Made by a program: the position numbers and the translations under genes. A stretch of 5,141 bases of DNA, from assembly GCA_002898615.1 (NCBI GenBank), contig BEIB01000054.1, positions 1-5,141 of the forward strand, in the 5' to 3' direction. Of the stretch, positions 4,948 through 5,141 are shown piece after piece. Positions within the stretch are counted from its first letter, which is position 1, and every line of letters starts with the position of its first letter. The notes beneath the pieces are model-generated. The model did no database searches, was not told the origin of the DNA, and worked only from the letters and a program-made list of their open reading frames with translations. The DNA is from a bacterium HR25 (GTDB lineage Bacteria; Chloroflexota; Dehalococcoidia; SM23-28-2; HRbin24).

Positions 4948-5141
4948 ATGAGAGTAGCCGAGCTCAAGGACGTCACCCTGCCGAGAGCCCTGCCGGGACG
5001 CCTCTCCCTGGCCCCCTGGATGGAGGAGGTCGGCGTCGTCGTCCTGGCGACCCTGCTGGGGCTGGCGGTCCGGCTGGCCTACGTGCTGCCGGCCGGCTTC
5101 CCCCTCAACGACGGCGGTCTCTTCTACGTCATGGCGCGGGA
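4948..5141 (+). CDS. Membrane protein N-terminus, possible GT-C-type glycosyltransferase (3' truncated by window)
   Basis: Only the first 64 residues are seen and the frame is open to the window end. A short basic N-terminus precedes a hydrophobic segment at about 28-47 (VGVVVLATLLGLAVRLAYVL), a probable first transmembrane helix. Next comes PAGFPLNDGGLFYVMAR (48-64). A helix followed by an acidic motif (here ND, D55) and a GxFY-like stretch is typical of the first outside loop in polytopic PMT/ArnT-like GT-C enzymes, which use lipid-linked sugars. The assignment rests on this short match alone, so a general polytopic membrane protein is the safe reading. The ATG at 4948 has GGAAG at 4936-4940 and GAGG directly abutting it; a five-codon ORF (ATG 4934) ends across this start codon. 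Orientation follows pyrD after a 95-nt gap. Confidence 0.7.
   Translation, partial: MRVAELKDVTLPRALPGRLSLAPWMEEVGVVVLATLLGLAVRLAYVLPAGFPLNDGGLFYVMAR

Noticed and set aside
1..5141. Mobile element, CRISPR array, tRNA or rRNA
   Set aside because: No transposase or integrase motifs, no terminal repeats, no spaced direct repeats and no cloverleaf or rRNA-like segments were seen. The inverted repeats found are short and promoter- or terminator-associated.

Overview
The window is a GC-rich bacterial stretch with strong G/C preference at third codon positions. It carries no mobile elements, CRISPR, tRNA or rRNA. The gene content fits a member of the Chloroflexota (Dehalococcoidia-like) or a similarly deep-branching GC-rich lineage: a two-subunit PyrK/PyrD dihydroorotate dehydrogenase, an Mrp/ApbC protein with an N-terminal MIP18 domain, a four-cysteine SufR-type regulator, a tiny CxHH...CxxC protein and a GT-C-like membrane protein. 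This placement is an inference from family content, not from a marker gene.

Layout. (1) 1-543, plus: the C-terminal 180 residues of PyrK, the FAD/[2Fe-2S] electron-transfer subunit. (2) 618-1466, plus: a complete metallo-beta-lactamase-fold hydrolase with its own candidate promoter and a clear Shine-Dalgarno. (3) A strong hairpin at 1494-1519 separates it from the convergent minus-strand pair. (4) That pair, read from 3344 down to 1541, is a SufR-like winged-helix regulator followed by, and overlapping by 38 nt, an Mrp/ApbC Fe-S carrier P-loop ATPase. (5) The divergent intergenic region, about 3345-3565, holds a near-consensus plus-strand promoter (TTGACA-17-TAAACT), a minus-strand -10, inverted repeats around and inside the promoter, and a leader able to fold into hairpins. 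(6) 3566-3832, plus: an 88-residue putative zinc-binding protein of unknown function, closed by a hairpin terminator. (7) 3908-4852, plus: PyrD, the FMN catalytic subunit, apparently started from a perfect TATAAT only 9 nt upstream of its ATG (probably leaderless). (8) 4948 to the end, plus: the N-terminus of a membrane protein resembling GT-C glycosyltransferases.

How it fits together. PyrK and PyrD form one enzyme oxidising dihydroorotate to orotate in pyrimidine synthesis, but here their genes are 3.4 kb apart. Between them lies an Fe-S block: a regulator that probably senses Fe-S clusters and a carrier that delivers them. PyrK itself needs a [2Fe-2S] cluster, so a functional link is possible but unproven. 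The best leads are the sufR-mrp pair with its operator-rich divergent promoter region, the small CxHH...CxxC gene driven from that region, its folded leader, and the leaderless-looking pyrD.
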